DNA from: an uncultured Muribaculaceae bacterium
GTDB lineage: Bacteria > Bacteroidota > Bacteroidia > Bacteroidales > Muribaculaceae
Direction of reading: 5' to 3'
Length of the DNA stretch: 64,000 nucleotides
NCBI GenBank assembly: GCA_910578075.1
Contig: CAJTPK010000018.1
Span: 1 to 64,000 of the forward strand
Part shown: in pieces, positions 26,029 through 33,658 of the stretch
Layout of the letters: each line of letters begins with the position of its first letter
Position numbering within the stretch: position 1 is the stretch's first letter
Position numbers and translations under genes: made by a program
Notes under the pieces: generated by a model
Told to the model about the DNA's origin: nothing
Database searches by the model: none
Seen by the model: the letters and a program-made list of their open reading frames with translations, nothing else

Positions 26029-27282
26029 ATGACACTACCGCAAGGTTTCATAGATATGATCTCTCCTCTTCTCGGAGCTGATGCCCCTGCATTTCTTGAA
26101 GCAATGCAGCAAACGCCTTCTGTATCCATCAAGCTTAACCGCCGCAAGACCACAGACGTGGCAGCGACAGGATATGACGGCACCGAGGCTGTAAGATGGT
26201 GCCGCAGCGGATATTACCTCCCGCAGCGCCCTTTGTTCACCTATAACCCGCTTCTGCATGCCGGAGTCTTCTACGTGCAGGATGCCTCATCCATGATATA
26301 TGAAACAATAGCGGAAAGGATAGTGCCCATGGCTCTTGACACGGGATCTCCTCTGCGCGTTCTCGATCTATGCGCCGCACCCGGAGGGAAAACCACATCC
26401 CTCATCAACGCCCTTCCCGACGGGAGCATGGTGGTTGCAAATGAATTCATCGGCAACAGGGCAAGCATTCTTAAAGAGAATCTTCTCAAATGGGGCTACC
26501 CTGACATCATGATCACAAACTCCCCCACATCTCGTTTTACTGACATGGGAGAAATATTCGATATAGTCGCCGTCGATGCCCCTTGCTCCGGAGAAGGGAT
26601 GATGCGCAAGGATGAGACTGCCGTTACCCAATGGAATGAAGGTCTGCAACGTCAATGCGCATCCCTGCAACGCGAGATTCTTACAGACGCTTTCAAGGCA
26701 TTGAAACCGGGAGGATTCCTGATTTATTCCACCTGCACCTTCAACAGGCTCGAGAACGAGGAGAATGTCAACTTTCTTGTGGAGGATTTAGGGATGGTGA
26801 CCGTAGACATGGAATTTCCTCAGGAATGGGGAATCGGCAAAGGCATTGAAACTCCATACCCTTGCATGAGATTCATGCCCCACATCACACGAGGAGAGGG
26901 GCTCTTCGCGGCAGTTCTCCGTAAAGAGGGGGATTATCCCAAGGCCACACGATTGAAAGATGACGCTTTCAGGAAGCTCATAAAATCCAAGGCAAAAGTG
27001 ATATGCGATGGTATTCCCGCAAGCATTCTGAAAGGCAGGGAGATGGTTCCCACAAGCGAATCTGTTCTTTCAACAGATTTCAGAAGAGGTTCATTACCTG
27101 AAGCGGAAGTTGATGAGACAACGGCCCTAAGCTATCTGCGCCACGAAGCATTGCATCTTGACTCCGACATTCCACGTGGGTTTGTTGTTATAACCTATAA
27201 AGGATATCCGTTAGGACTGGTCAAAAATATCGGAAACAGAGCCAACAACCTGTTCCCTTCTGTCTGGAGAATAAGAAATTAG
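26029..27282 (+). CDS. rsmF: rRNA (cytosine-5-)-methyltransferase, RsmF/NOL1-NOP2-Sun family
   Basis: About 417 residues. A SAM-dependent m5C methyltransferase of rRNA. Visible are the SAM-binding motif VLDLCAAPGGKTT (about 117-129), the VDAPCSGEGMMRKD block with the first catalytic Cys, and STCTFNRLENEENV with the second. The C-terminal region has an RsmF_methylt/PUA-like part ending VVITYKGYPLGLVKN. The ATG at 26029 (MTLPQGF) is chosen since the upstream in-frame extension overlaps the promoter. It precedes copA by 7 nt. Confidence 0.92.
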   Translation: MTLPQGFIDMISPLLGADAPAFLEAMQQTPSVSIKLNRRKTTDVAATGYDGTEAVRWCRSGYYLPQRPLFTYNPLLHAGVFYVQDASSMIYETIAERIVPMALDTGSPLRVLDLCAAPGGKTTSLINALPDGSMVVANEFIGNRASILKENLLKWGYPDIMITNSPTSRFTDMGEIFDIVAVDAPCSGEGMMRKDETAVTQWNEGLQRQCASLQREILTDAFKALKPGGFLIYSTCTFNRLENEENVNFLVEDLGMVTVDMEFPQEWGIGKGIETPYPCMRFMPHITRGEGLFAAVLRKEGDYPKATRLKDDAFRKLIKSKAKVICDGIPASILKGREMVPTSESVLSTDFRRGSLPEAEVDETTALSYLRHEALHLDSDIPRGFVVITYKGYPLGLVKNIGNRANNLFPSVWRIRN

Positions 27283-27289
27283 AATTACA

Positions 27290-29509
27290 ATGAGCGTTAC
27301 AAAACATAAGACATTTCCGGTGACGGGGATGATGTGCGCGGTATGCGCAGGGACGGTTGAGAAAACAATCGGAAAATGCGATGGCGTGGTTTCCGCATCC
27401 GTGAATTTCGCATCGTCTTCTGTTACTATAGACTGGCACCCGGCTGTAATATCAGCCGGAGAGATCGCCACAGCTGTGCGCGAAGCCGGCTACGACATGA
27501 TTGTTTCCGACACCGAGGCGGAGGCTGTGGAGGAGAAAGAACGTCAGGAGGAGAAGGAATACAGGAGCATGAAGATAAAGACGATAGTGGCATGGGCGAT
27601 AACTGTGCCGATGTCTGTGCTCTGCATGACGCATGTGCATTTTCCGGGGGAAGCATGGATATATATGATTCTGACACTTTGTGTGATGATATATTGTGGC
27701 GGCAGTTTCTACACCCGTGGTTTACGCGCTTTCATGGCGAAAGCTCCCAATATGGATACGCTTGTTGGAATCTCCACGATAGTAAGTTTCGTATTCTCAT
27801 TCTTCAACACCATATTTCCGGAGGTGCTGACTTCACGTGATATCAACGCAGACCTCTATTATGAAGGGGCAGCCATGATCATAACATTTGTCCTTACAGG
27901 TAAACTGATGGGGCTTCGCAGTCGTCATTCCACCGGACTCGCGCTCCGCGCGTTGATAGGGATGCAACCTTCGGAAGCTACTTTGGAATTGCCTGACGGC
28001 TCGACACGCCGCGTTGACATTGCCGCGATAAAGCGAGGCGACATTCTTATCGTGAGACAAGGCGAGAGAATACCCGTTGACGGGACTGTTATGTCGGGAA
28101 ATGCCACAGTAGATGAAGGAATGCTCACCGGTGAGCCGGTGGGAGTTGAGAAACAGACCGGCGACAAGGTATCCGCAGGAACAGTCGCCATAGCCGGAAT
28201 CATCCATGTCGAAGCCAGGGAAGTCGGCTCCGCCACAGAATTATCGAGAATAATCCAGGCTGTTAAGGAAGCGCAGGGTTCAAAAGCGCCTGTACAGAGA
28301 CTCGTTGATAAAGTTGCAGGCATATTTGTGCCGACAGTGCTGGTCATATCCTTTGTCACATTATGCGTATGGACATTGATAGGAACAGCATATATCCCCG
28401 TAGGACTTGTCTGCGCAGTGTCAGTTCTTGTCATCGCCTGCCCTTGCGCTCTTGGACTCGCCACTCCAACTGCCGTGATGGTGGGCATAGGCAGAGGAGC
28501 CAGAAACGGCATTCTTGTCAGAGACGCGGAAGCTCTTGAACGATTGGCGAAGGTTGACACTCTGCTTATCGACAAGACAGGAACACTCACAGAAGGGAAA
28601 CCAGTCACAACCGATATCGCGTGGAGCGGCGCAGTTCCGGAAGATAAGCGTGATGAGATTCTCGGAATAATACGTGGAGCCGAAAAGATGAGCATACACC
28701 CTCTCGCAGCTGCTATAGATTCCGCCATCGGCAACAACGGAATAGAGCCGGTATCTCCTGATTCATTTGAATATATTCCCGGCAAAGGTATTATCTGTAC
28801 GTATGCCGGAAACAGATATGACATAGGAAGTTCCTCTTTGGCGGAGCATACCGATGATGAGCGATTGGCAGAGGCTGTAACCGATTGGCAGAGACGTGGA
28901 GCGGGGATAGTTGTAGCATCTATAAACGGAGATGCTGTCGTGGCTTTCCGTGTAGAGGATAAGATCAGGGAAGATGCTGCTGAAACTATCCGCGAGCTTA
29001 AAAATATGGGAATCTCGGTTGAACTTCTGACAGGAGACAAAAGCTCTACCGCAAAACATATCGCATCAATGATCGGTATCACAAAGGTTACTTCGGATAC
29101 ATTGCCTGCCGACAAACAACACCGTGTGGAAGAGCTTAAGGAAGAAGGGCATGTAGTGGCAATGGCAGGAGACGGGATAAACGATTCCACAGCCCTTGCC
29201 TCTGCCGATGTATCGATAGCCATGGGCGGCGGGTCGGACATCGCCATAGAAGTAGCCAAGCTCACACTTGTAGGAGGCAAACTGACCTCTCTGCCACGGG
29301 CGGTGAAATTATCAAAAGCCACATTGAGAATCATACGCGAAAACCTTTTCTGGGCGTTTATATATAATGTGGTGGGAATTCCGTTGGCAGCAGGAGTGCT
29401 TTATAGCTGTGGATTCCTACTGTCTCCGATGTTTGCCTCGGCAGCGATGGCTTTGTCATCGGTATGCGTAGTGATGAATTCTTTAAGATTAAATCGTATA
29501 AAAATATAA
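27290..29509 (+). CDS. copA: copper-translocating P1B-type ATPase
   Basis: 739 residues. An inner-membrane ATPase exporting Cu(I). One N-terminal HMA domain carries GMMCAVCAGTVEK (the CxxC motif at about 17-20). Eight membrane segments are visible, the sixth with the CPCALGLATP metal-binding motif. The TGEP actuator motif, the DKTGTLTEGKP phosphorylation site, the HP motif (SIHPLAA), and GDGINDSTALASADV hinge follow in order. Length and order are normal. It lies between rsmF and a small HMA-like gene, 4 nt apart from the latter, so a copper-handling pair is likely. No CopY or CueR-type regulator is nearby. Confidence 0.95.
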   Translation: MSVTKHKTFPVTGMMCAVCAGTVEKTIGKCDGVVSASVNFASSSVTIDWHPAVISAGEIATAVREAGYDMIVSDTEAEAVEEKERQEEKEYRSMKIKTIVAWAITVPMSVLCMTHVHFPGEAWIYMILTLCVMIYCGGSFYTRGLRAFMAKAPNMDTLVGISTIVSFVFSFFNTIFPEVLTSRDINADLYYEGAAMIITFVLTGKLMGLRSRHSTGLALRALIGMQPSEATLELPDGSTRRVDIAAIKRGDILIVRQGERIPVDGTVMSGNATVDEGMLTGEPVGVEKQTGDKVSAGTVAIAGIIHVEAREVGSATELSRIIQAVKEAQGSKAPVQRLVDKVAGIFVPTVLVISFVTLCVWTLIGTAYIPVGLVCAVSVLVIACPCALGLATPTAVMVGIGRGARNGILVRDAEALERLAKVDTLLIDKTGTLTEGKPVTTDIAWSGAVPEDKRDEILGIIRGAEKMSIHPLAAAIDSAIGNNGIEPVSPDSFEYIPGKGIICTYAGNRYDIGSSSLAEHTDDERLAEAVTDWQRRGAGIVVASINGDAVVAFRVEDKIREDAAETIRELKNMGISVELLTGDKSSTAKHIASMIGITKVTSDTLPADKQHRVEELKEEGHVVAMAGDGINDSTALASADVSIAMGGGSDIAIEVAKLTLVGGKLTSLPRAVKLSKATLRIIRENLFWAFIYNVVGIPLAAGVLYSCGFLLSPMFASAAMALSSVCVVMNSLRLNRIKI

Positions 29510-29513
29510 AAAC

Positions 29514-29735
29514 ATGAAATTCAAGACAAATGCGAAATGCGGCGGATGCAAAGCCGCGATAATGGGAGCCGTTCAGCAGCGCTTCCCTGATATGGAATGG
29601 TCTATGGACCTGGATAATACGGACAAGATTCTGGAATGCCACGGTATTCCGGATGACAGTGCCAAGGCCGCGGAAATTGTGAAAACAATTGAAGAGACAG
29701 GCTTTCAGGGAAGCTGGTTGCCCGCCGATGCATAA
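29514..29735 (+). CDS. small heavy-metal-associated (HMA) domain protein, putative copper chaperone
   Basis: 73 residues with one ferredoxin-like HMA fold. The metal site is CGGCKAA at residues 9-12, in place of the usual MxCxxC. It starts 4 nt after copA, so it probably delivers copper to, or takes it from, that pump; this is inferred from context. Its stop overlaps the chosen start of tcdA. Confidence 0.85.
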   Translation: MKFKTNAKCGGCKAAIMGAVQQRFPDMEWSMDLDNTDKILECHGIPDDSAKAAEIVKTIEETGFQGSWLPADA

Positions 29736-30465
29736 CGAAGTTATGGAGCCCGATGGCTGGGACTCACGGACACGGCGTCTATTAGGTGAAGATGCTGTAG
29801 GCAGGCTCGCCAAAGCCCGCGTGGCAGTCATAGGCACCGGAGGTGTCGGAGGCTACGCGGTAGAGACACTTGCGCGTTGCGGAATCGGTCATCTCACAAT
29901 TGTCGATGCTGATGATGTGGCGATAAGCAATATCAACCGTCAGCTTGTGGCATTACAATCCACTGTAGGTGAAGCTAAAGTAGAATTATTTGCCCGAAGA
30001 TGCAGAGACATTAATCCCGGAATCGAGGTGAATGCTGTCAAGGAGTTCATATCTCCGGATAATGTGGAGACCCTTTTAGGAGAAGCCTACGATTATGTTA
30101 TAGATGCCATAGACACGGTAGCCCCCAAAATGGCAGTCATCACTCATTGCCTGCAAAATAACATACCTATCATATCATCGATGGGAGCGGGCGGCAGAGT
30201 GGATCCCACAAGGATTGGTTATTTCAACATCTGGGAAACCAGAGAGGACGGTCTTGCAAGGGCTGTGCGCCAACGGCTGAAAAAGGCAGGAATACGCAAA
30301 TCGCTTAGAGTTGTGGCAAGCACCGAGGCCCCGCATCAACAAGCGGTCATCGAGCTTTCAGAGCGCAACAAACGCAGCTCCTACGGCACAATAATCTCGA
30401 TACCGGCAATTTTCGGTATATATCTCGCCAACCACGTAATTCTCAAACTCGCACAAAGTAAATGA
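29728..30465 (+). CDS. tcdA: tRNA threonylcarbamoyladenosine dehydratase
   Basis: About 245 residues. A ThiF/E1-like enzyme that uses ATP to cyclise t6A37 of tRNA to ct6A. The nucleotide-binding GTGGVGGYAVETLARCG lies near residue 37, DADDVAISNINRQ gives the conserved Asn-Arg-Gln, and DAIDTVAPKM follows. The start at 29728 (MHNEV) overlaps the previous gene by 8 nt; an ATG at 29743 (MEPDGW) is equally possible. It overlaps lolD by 4 nt. MtaB, which modifies the same nucleotide, is encoded at 50766. Confidence 0.9.
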   Translation: MHNEVMEPDGWDSRTRRLLGEDAVGRLAKARVAVIGTGGVGGYAVETLARCGIGHLTIVDADDVAISNINRQLVALQSTVGEAKVELFARRCRDINPGIEVNAVKEFISPDNVETLLGEAYDYVIDAIDTVAPKMAVITHCLQNNIPIISSMGAGGRVDPTRIGYFNIWETREDGLARAVRQRLKKAGIRKSLRVVASTEAPHQQAVIELSERNKRSSYGTIISIPAIFGIYLANHVILKLAQSK

Positions 30466-31160
30466 TCAGATTAGAGCGTATCAGTAAAGCATATGGAAAT
30501 CTTGAGGTGCTGTCAAATGTCAGCCTCGAGATTAAAAAAAATGAAATCATAACCATTGTGGGACCCAGCGGGGCAGGCAAAACCACGCTGCTTCAGATTG
30601 CCGGAACCCTTGACCGTCCAGACTTCGGAATAATCAGTTACGATGATCAGGATATCGGTGCGTTCAATGATAAGCGGCTTTCTGAATTCCGCAACCGCAA
30701 TATTGGATTCATTTTCCAGTTCCATCAGTTGCTTCCCGAATTTACAGCTTGCGAGAATGTTGCTATTCCGGCTATGATCGGTGGCACTTCGAGAAAAAAA
30801 GCGATGGCCAAGGCGGCGGAATTGCTCGACATGCTTGGATTGTCGGAACGGTTGCGTCATAAGCCGGCCCAGATGTCGGGGGGCGAACGTCAGAGAGCGG
30901 CGATAGCGCGTGCGCTCATCAACGAGCCGAAGGTTATTTTCGCTGACGAGCCTACCGGAAGCCTCGACTCCCGCAACCGTGACGAGATTTGCTCTATCAT
31001 CGCGGATCTGCGGCAACGCCTGGGACAGACTTTCGTAATAGTCACACACGACCCGACTATAACCACAATCGCCGACCGCGTGGTCAAGATGGCTGACGGA
31101 CGGATTGTATCGGAAGAAAACCGCCGCATCTCACCCGAAGAATTAGAGTCCGTCCCCTAA
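30462..31160 (+). CDS. lolD: ABC transporter ATP-binding protein, LolD-like
   Basis: 232 residues. The ATPase of a MacB/LolCDE-type complex, probably releasing lipoproteins from the inner membrane. Walker A is GPSGAGKTT (about 34-42), the signature MSGGERQRAAIARAL, Walker B VIFADEPTGSLDS, and H-loop VTHDPT. No LolC/E permease gene is adjacent, which is common in Bacteroidales. Its last codons (ESVP, stop) lie inside a 43-bp palindromic repeat at 31145-31187, so insertion of that repeat created the present C-terminus. Confidence 0.9.
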   Translation: MIRLERISKAYGNLEVLSNVSLEIKKNEIITIVGPSGAGKTTLLQIAGTLDRPDFGIISYDDQDIGAFNDKRLSEFRNRNIGFIFQFHQLLPEFTACENVAIPAMIGGTSRKKAMAKAAELLDMLGLSERLRHKPAQMSGGERQRAAIARALINEPKVIFADEPTGSLDSRNRDEICSIIADLRQRLGQTFVIVTHDPTITTIADRVVKMADGRIVSEENRRISPEELESVP

Positions 31161-31187
31161 AGCTAAATTTTTTATGAGACGGACTCT
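31145..31187. repeat. 43-bp palindromic repeat (AGAGTCCGTC family)
   Basis: The ends AGAGTCCGTC and GACGGACTCT are exact inverted repeats; TAAAGCTAAATTTTTTA lies inside. An inverted copy is at 46350-46392, and one end alone at 54197. The lolD stop codon (31158-31160) is within it. It resembles joined ends of an insertion sequence. Confidence 0.85.
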
Positions 31188-31228
31188 TGGAAAGCATCCG
31201 CGAATTTCCTCCTTTGGAAAATAATTGT

Positions 31229-31236
31229 TAACTTTG
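31229..31236 (+). promoter_or_regulatory. -7 box of the DUF3467-cysS transcript
   Basis: TAACTTTG lies 36 nt before the ATG at 31272. Confidence 0.6.
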
Positions 31237-31271
31237 TTACTCACAAATCACAGAAAAAAATTTAAATTAAA

Positions 31272-31556
31272 ATGGAAAATAAAGAAAATCAACTTCAGAT
31301 TCAACTCCGTCCGGAAGTTGCCGACGGAAAGTATACAAACCTCGCGATGATTGGCCACGGCCCCAATGAATTTCTCATCGACTTCATCTTCGCAGCTCCC
31401 GGAATGCCACAGGCTCCAGTGGTAAGCCGCGTGATGATGACTCCTGAGAATGCCAAGCAGCTTCTTTTCGCCCTCACTGACAACATCAAGAAATATGAGG
31501 CTCAGTTCGGTGAAATCATGCCCCGTAACGTAAAACCAGGCATCGCCAATAATTAA
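31272..31556 (+). CDS. DUF3467 family protein
   Basis: 94 residues, cytoplasmic. Length and the block SRVMMTPENAKQLLFALTDNI followed by an acidic/basic tail match DUF3467, a small family frequent in Bacteroidota and of unknown function. It precedes cysS by 10 nt and has its own predicted promoter. Confidence 0.85.
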   Translation: MENKENQLQIQLRPEVADGKYTNLAMIGHGPNEFLIDFIFAAPGMPQAPVVSRVMMTPENAKQLLFALTDNIKKYEAQFGEIMPRNVKPGIANN

Positions 31557-31566
31557 GATACTCCAC

Positions 31567-33039
31567 GTGGAACACAATTTATTTCTCTACAATTCGCTGA
31601 AACGCACCAAGCAGCTCTTCAAGCCCCTGCATGAGGGTCATGTAGGGATGTATGTATGCGGACCGACTGTCTATGGCGACGCGCATCTCGGACATGCCCG
31701 CCCGGCAATCACGTTCGATATTCTGTTCCGCTATCTCCGTCATCTCGGATACAAGGTGCGCTATGTCCGTAACATCACAGACGTAGGTCATCTTGAGCAT
31801 GACGCCGACTCCGGAGAGGACAAGATTGCAAAAAAAGCACGTCTTGAGCAACTGGAGCCGATGGAGGTGGTTCAGCTTTACCTCAACAGATACCACCACG
31901 ATATGGAAGCCCTCAATGTGCTTCCCCCCAGTATAGAGCCTCATGCTTCCGGACATATAATCGAACAGATTGAGTATATCAAGAAGATTCTTGAGGCCGG
32001 ATATGCATATGAAAGCCAGGGATCAGTATATTTCGATGTCGAGAAATATAACCGCGACCACCGCTACGGAATCCTTTCAGGCAGGAACATAGAGGATCTG
32101 CAGAACACAACCCGCTCGCTCGACGGGCAGGATGAGAAACGCAACCCTCTCGACTTCGCGCTCTGGAAGAAAGCCGCACCGGAGCATATCATGCACTGGC
32201 CCTCGCCATGGAGCGAAGGGTTCCCCGGTTGGCACCTCGAATGCTCCACTATGGGCGAGAAATATCTCGGCGAGAAGTTTGACATCCACGGTGGCGGCCT
32301 CGATCTGATGTTCCCCCACCATGAATGCGAGATAGCGCAAAGCGTGGCTGCACAGGGACACGAGGCGGTGAACTACTGGATCCACAACAACATGATCACC
32401 ATCGAGGGGAAAAAGATGGGTAAGTCATACAACAATTTCATTACCCTTGAACAATTCTTCGATGGAAGCCATCCGCTTCTCACCCAGGCATACTCTCCGA
32501 TGGTGATACGCTTCTTCATCCTGCAGGCGCAATACCGCAGCACTGTAGATTTCTCCAACGAGGCTCTTCAGGCAGCTGAAAAAGCGTTACAGAAGATGCT
32601 CGACATCTACAGACGCTTGCAGAATCTGCTTCCTGCCGAGAAATCCACAGTCGAAGTTCCGGATTTCCTTACCCAGGCATACGAAGCGATGGATGATGAC
32701 CTCAACACCCCGATAGTGATCGCAACATTATTTGAGGCTGGCAAAGTCATCAACTCAGCAGCGGATGGAAATGCGAAACTTAATGCCGAAGACCTCGCCA
32801 AGTTGCGACATCTTTTCGACACAATGCTTGTAGACCTCCTCGGCATCAAGACCGGAGCGGAAGAGGCAGGAGCAGACCTCAAACCATTTGAGGGAGCAGT
32901 GGATCTTTTAATGGATATCCGCAAGAATGCCAAGGATCAGAAAGACTGGGCAACATCTGATCTTATCCGCGACAAGCTCGCTTCCCTTGGCTTCAATGTC
33001 AAAGACACAAAACAAGGAGTGGAATGGTCGCTTAAATAA
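31567..33039 (+). CDS. cysS: cysteinyl-tRNA synthetase (GTG start)
   Basis: 490 residues. A class I synthetase charging tRNA-Cys. The HIGH-type motif is PTVYGDAHLGHARP, a zinc site is suggested by CGPTVYG, HLECS and HHECE, and the KMSKS motif is KKMGKSYNN. The start is GTG at 31567 (reading MEHNLFLYNSL), which matches the N-terminus of Bacteroidetes orthologues; no upstream in-frame ATG is available. A strong terminator follows at 33066. Confidence 0.95.
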   Translation: MEHNLFLYNSLKRTKQLFKPLHEGHVGMYVCGPTVYGDAHLGHARPAITFDILFRYLRHLGYKVRYVRNITDVGHLEHDADSGEDKIAKKARLEQLEPMEVVQLYLNRYHHDMEALNVLPPSIEPHASGHIIEQIEYIKKILEAGYAYESQGSVYFDVEKYNRDHRYGILSGRNIEDLQNTTRSLDGQDEKRNPLDFALWKKAAPEHIMHWPSPWSEGFPGWHLECSTMGEKYLGEKFDIHGGGLDLMFPHHECEIAQSVAAQGHEAVNYWIHNNMITIEGKKMGKSYNNFITLEQFFDGSHPLLTQAYSPMVIRFFILQAQYRSTVDFSNEALQAAEKALQKMLDIYRRLQNLLPAEKSTVEVPDFLTQAYEAMDDDLNTPIVIATLFEAGKVINSAADGNAKLNAEDLAKLRHLFDTMLVDLLGIKTGAEEAGADLKPFEGAVDLLMDIRKNAKDQKDWATSDLIRDKLASLGFNVKDTKQGVEWSLK

Positions 33040-33065
33040 GCCCCTCCCTTCACCCCCATTTACCC

Positions 33066-33098
33066 AAAGCCGGAGACCCACCAAAGTCTCCGGCTTTT
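33066..33098 (+). terminator. terminator of cysS
   Basis: GCCGGAGAC and GTCTCCGGC form a perfect stem followed by TTTT. It marks the left border of the AT-rich exporter island. Confidence 0.9.
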
Positions 33099-33200
33099 CA
33101 CATTCTGCAACAATTCCGCCACAACGCACAACAATAAATCATACCGCATACCATTAAAATCCACAATTTTAAATCTATTTTAATAAAAAACTTACTTACA

Positions 33201-33232
33201 TTTGGAAATTTATGTATTTTTATATACATTTG
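33201..33232 (+). promoter_or_regulatory. promoter of the exporter operon
   Basis: TTTG (33201-33204), exactly 20 nt, then TACATTTG (33225-33232). Transcription should start near 33239, about 420 nt before the first large gene. Confidence 0.75.
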
Positions 33233-33238
33233 CTTCCG

Positions 33239-33658
33239 TATAGAGCATATCCATATTTTTTGATTGCAGGCATGTATTCCCCATTATTTGCACATAGTGG
33301 CAAAAAAAGGAGCTCACTATGTTTCAAAACTAAAAGCATCAACATCCTGCCGTATTTGAAACACTCATAGGATTGATACATTAAGTTGATAGACTGATTT
33401 TAAATATATCATCATGTATGTGGATATCAATTTTGTATATTCTATAGCTTGAAGCTTTATGCTCCAATCATAGATTAAAGTTTTACAATTTAATTATCCA
33501 CTAAATATATTCCAACCTATGACAGATACCATGAAATATAACACCTTACCGGCATTTACCGTCATGGCGTATATTTTTCGATATCGGTAAATATCCATTT
33601 CTGGATAAGCAGGAATAGTTAATTATAATAAACAACGACACAACTAAAGACTTATATT
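33239..33658 (+). promoter_or_regulatory. long structured leader of the exporter operon
   Basis: About 420 nt of AT-rich transcribed sequence without a gene over 32 codons. It holds two exact 8-bp inverted repeats: ACATAGTG/CACTATGT (33292-33322, with AAAGGAG in the loop) and ATTTACCG/CGGTAAAT (33554-33592). Short ORFs are at 33272-33370 (32 aa), 33319 (4 codons, preceded by AAAGGAG), and 33519-33590 (23 aa). The peptide substrate of the exporter or a regulatory leader may lie here. Confidence 0.5.
33272..33370 (+). CDS. candidate 32-aa cationic peptide
   Basis: A short frame beginning MYSPLFAHSG and continuing KKRSSLCFKTKS, with six basic residues and one Cys. It is the longest plus-strand ORF inside the predicted leader. 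A Ser-Gly pair precedes the basic part, loosely like a C39 cleavage site, but the usual leader motif (LSxxELxxIxGG) is absent. The frame stays open upstream to 33212, but that ATG lies between the promoter boxes. Offered as a candidate only; it may well be untranslated. Confidence 0.2.
   Translation: MYSPLFAHSGKKRSSLCFKTKSINILPYLKHS

Noticed and set aside
27925..29334. 469-codon open frame on the minus strand inside copA
   Set aside because: It is fully antisense to a well-conserved ATPase and has a Ser/Pro/Thr-rich composition with no domain. It is a shadow of copA's codon bias.
33212..33370. 52-codon plus-strand ORF before the exporter genes
   Set aside because: Its ATG lies between the -33 and -7 boxes of the predicted promoter, so it would not be on the mRNA. 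Only the internal start at 33272 was kept, as a weak candidate.
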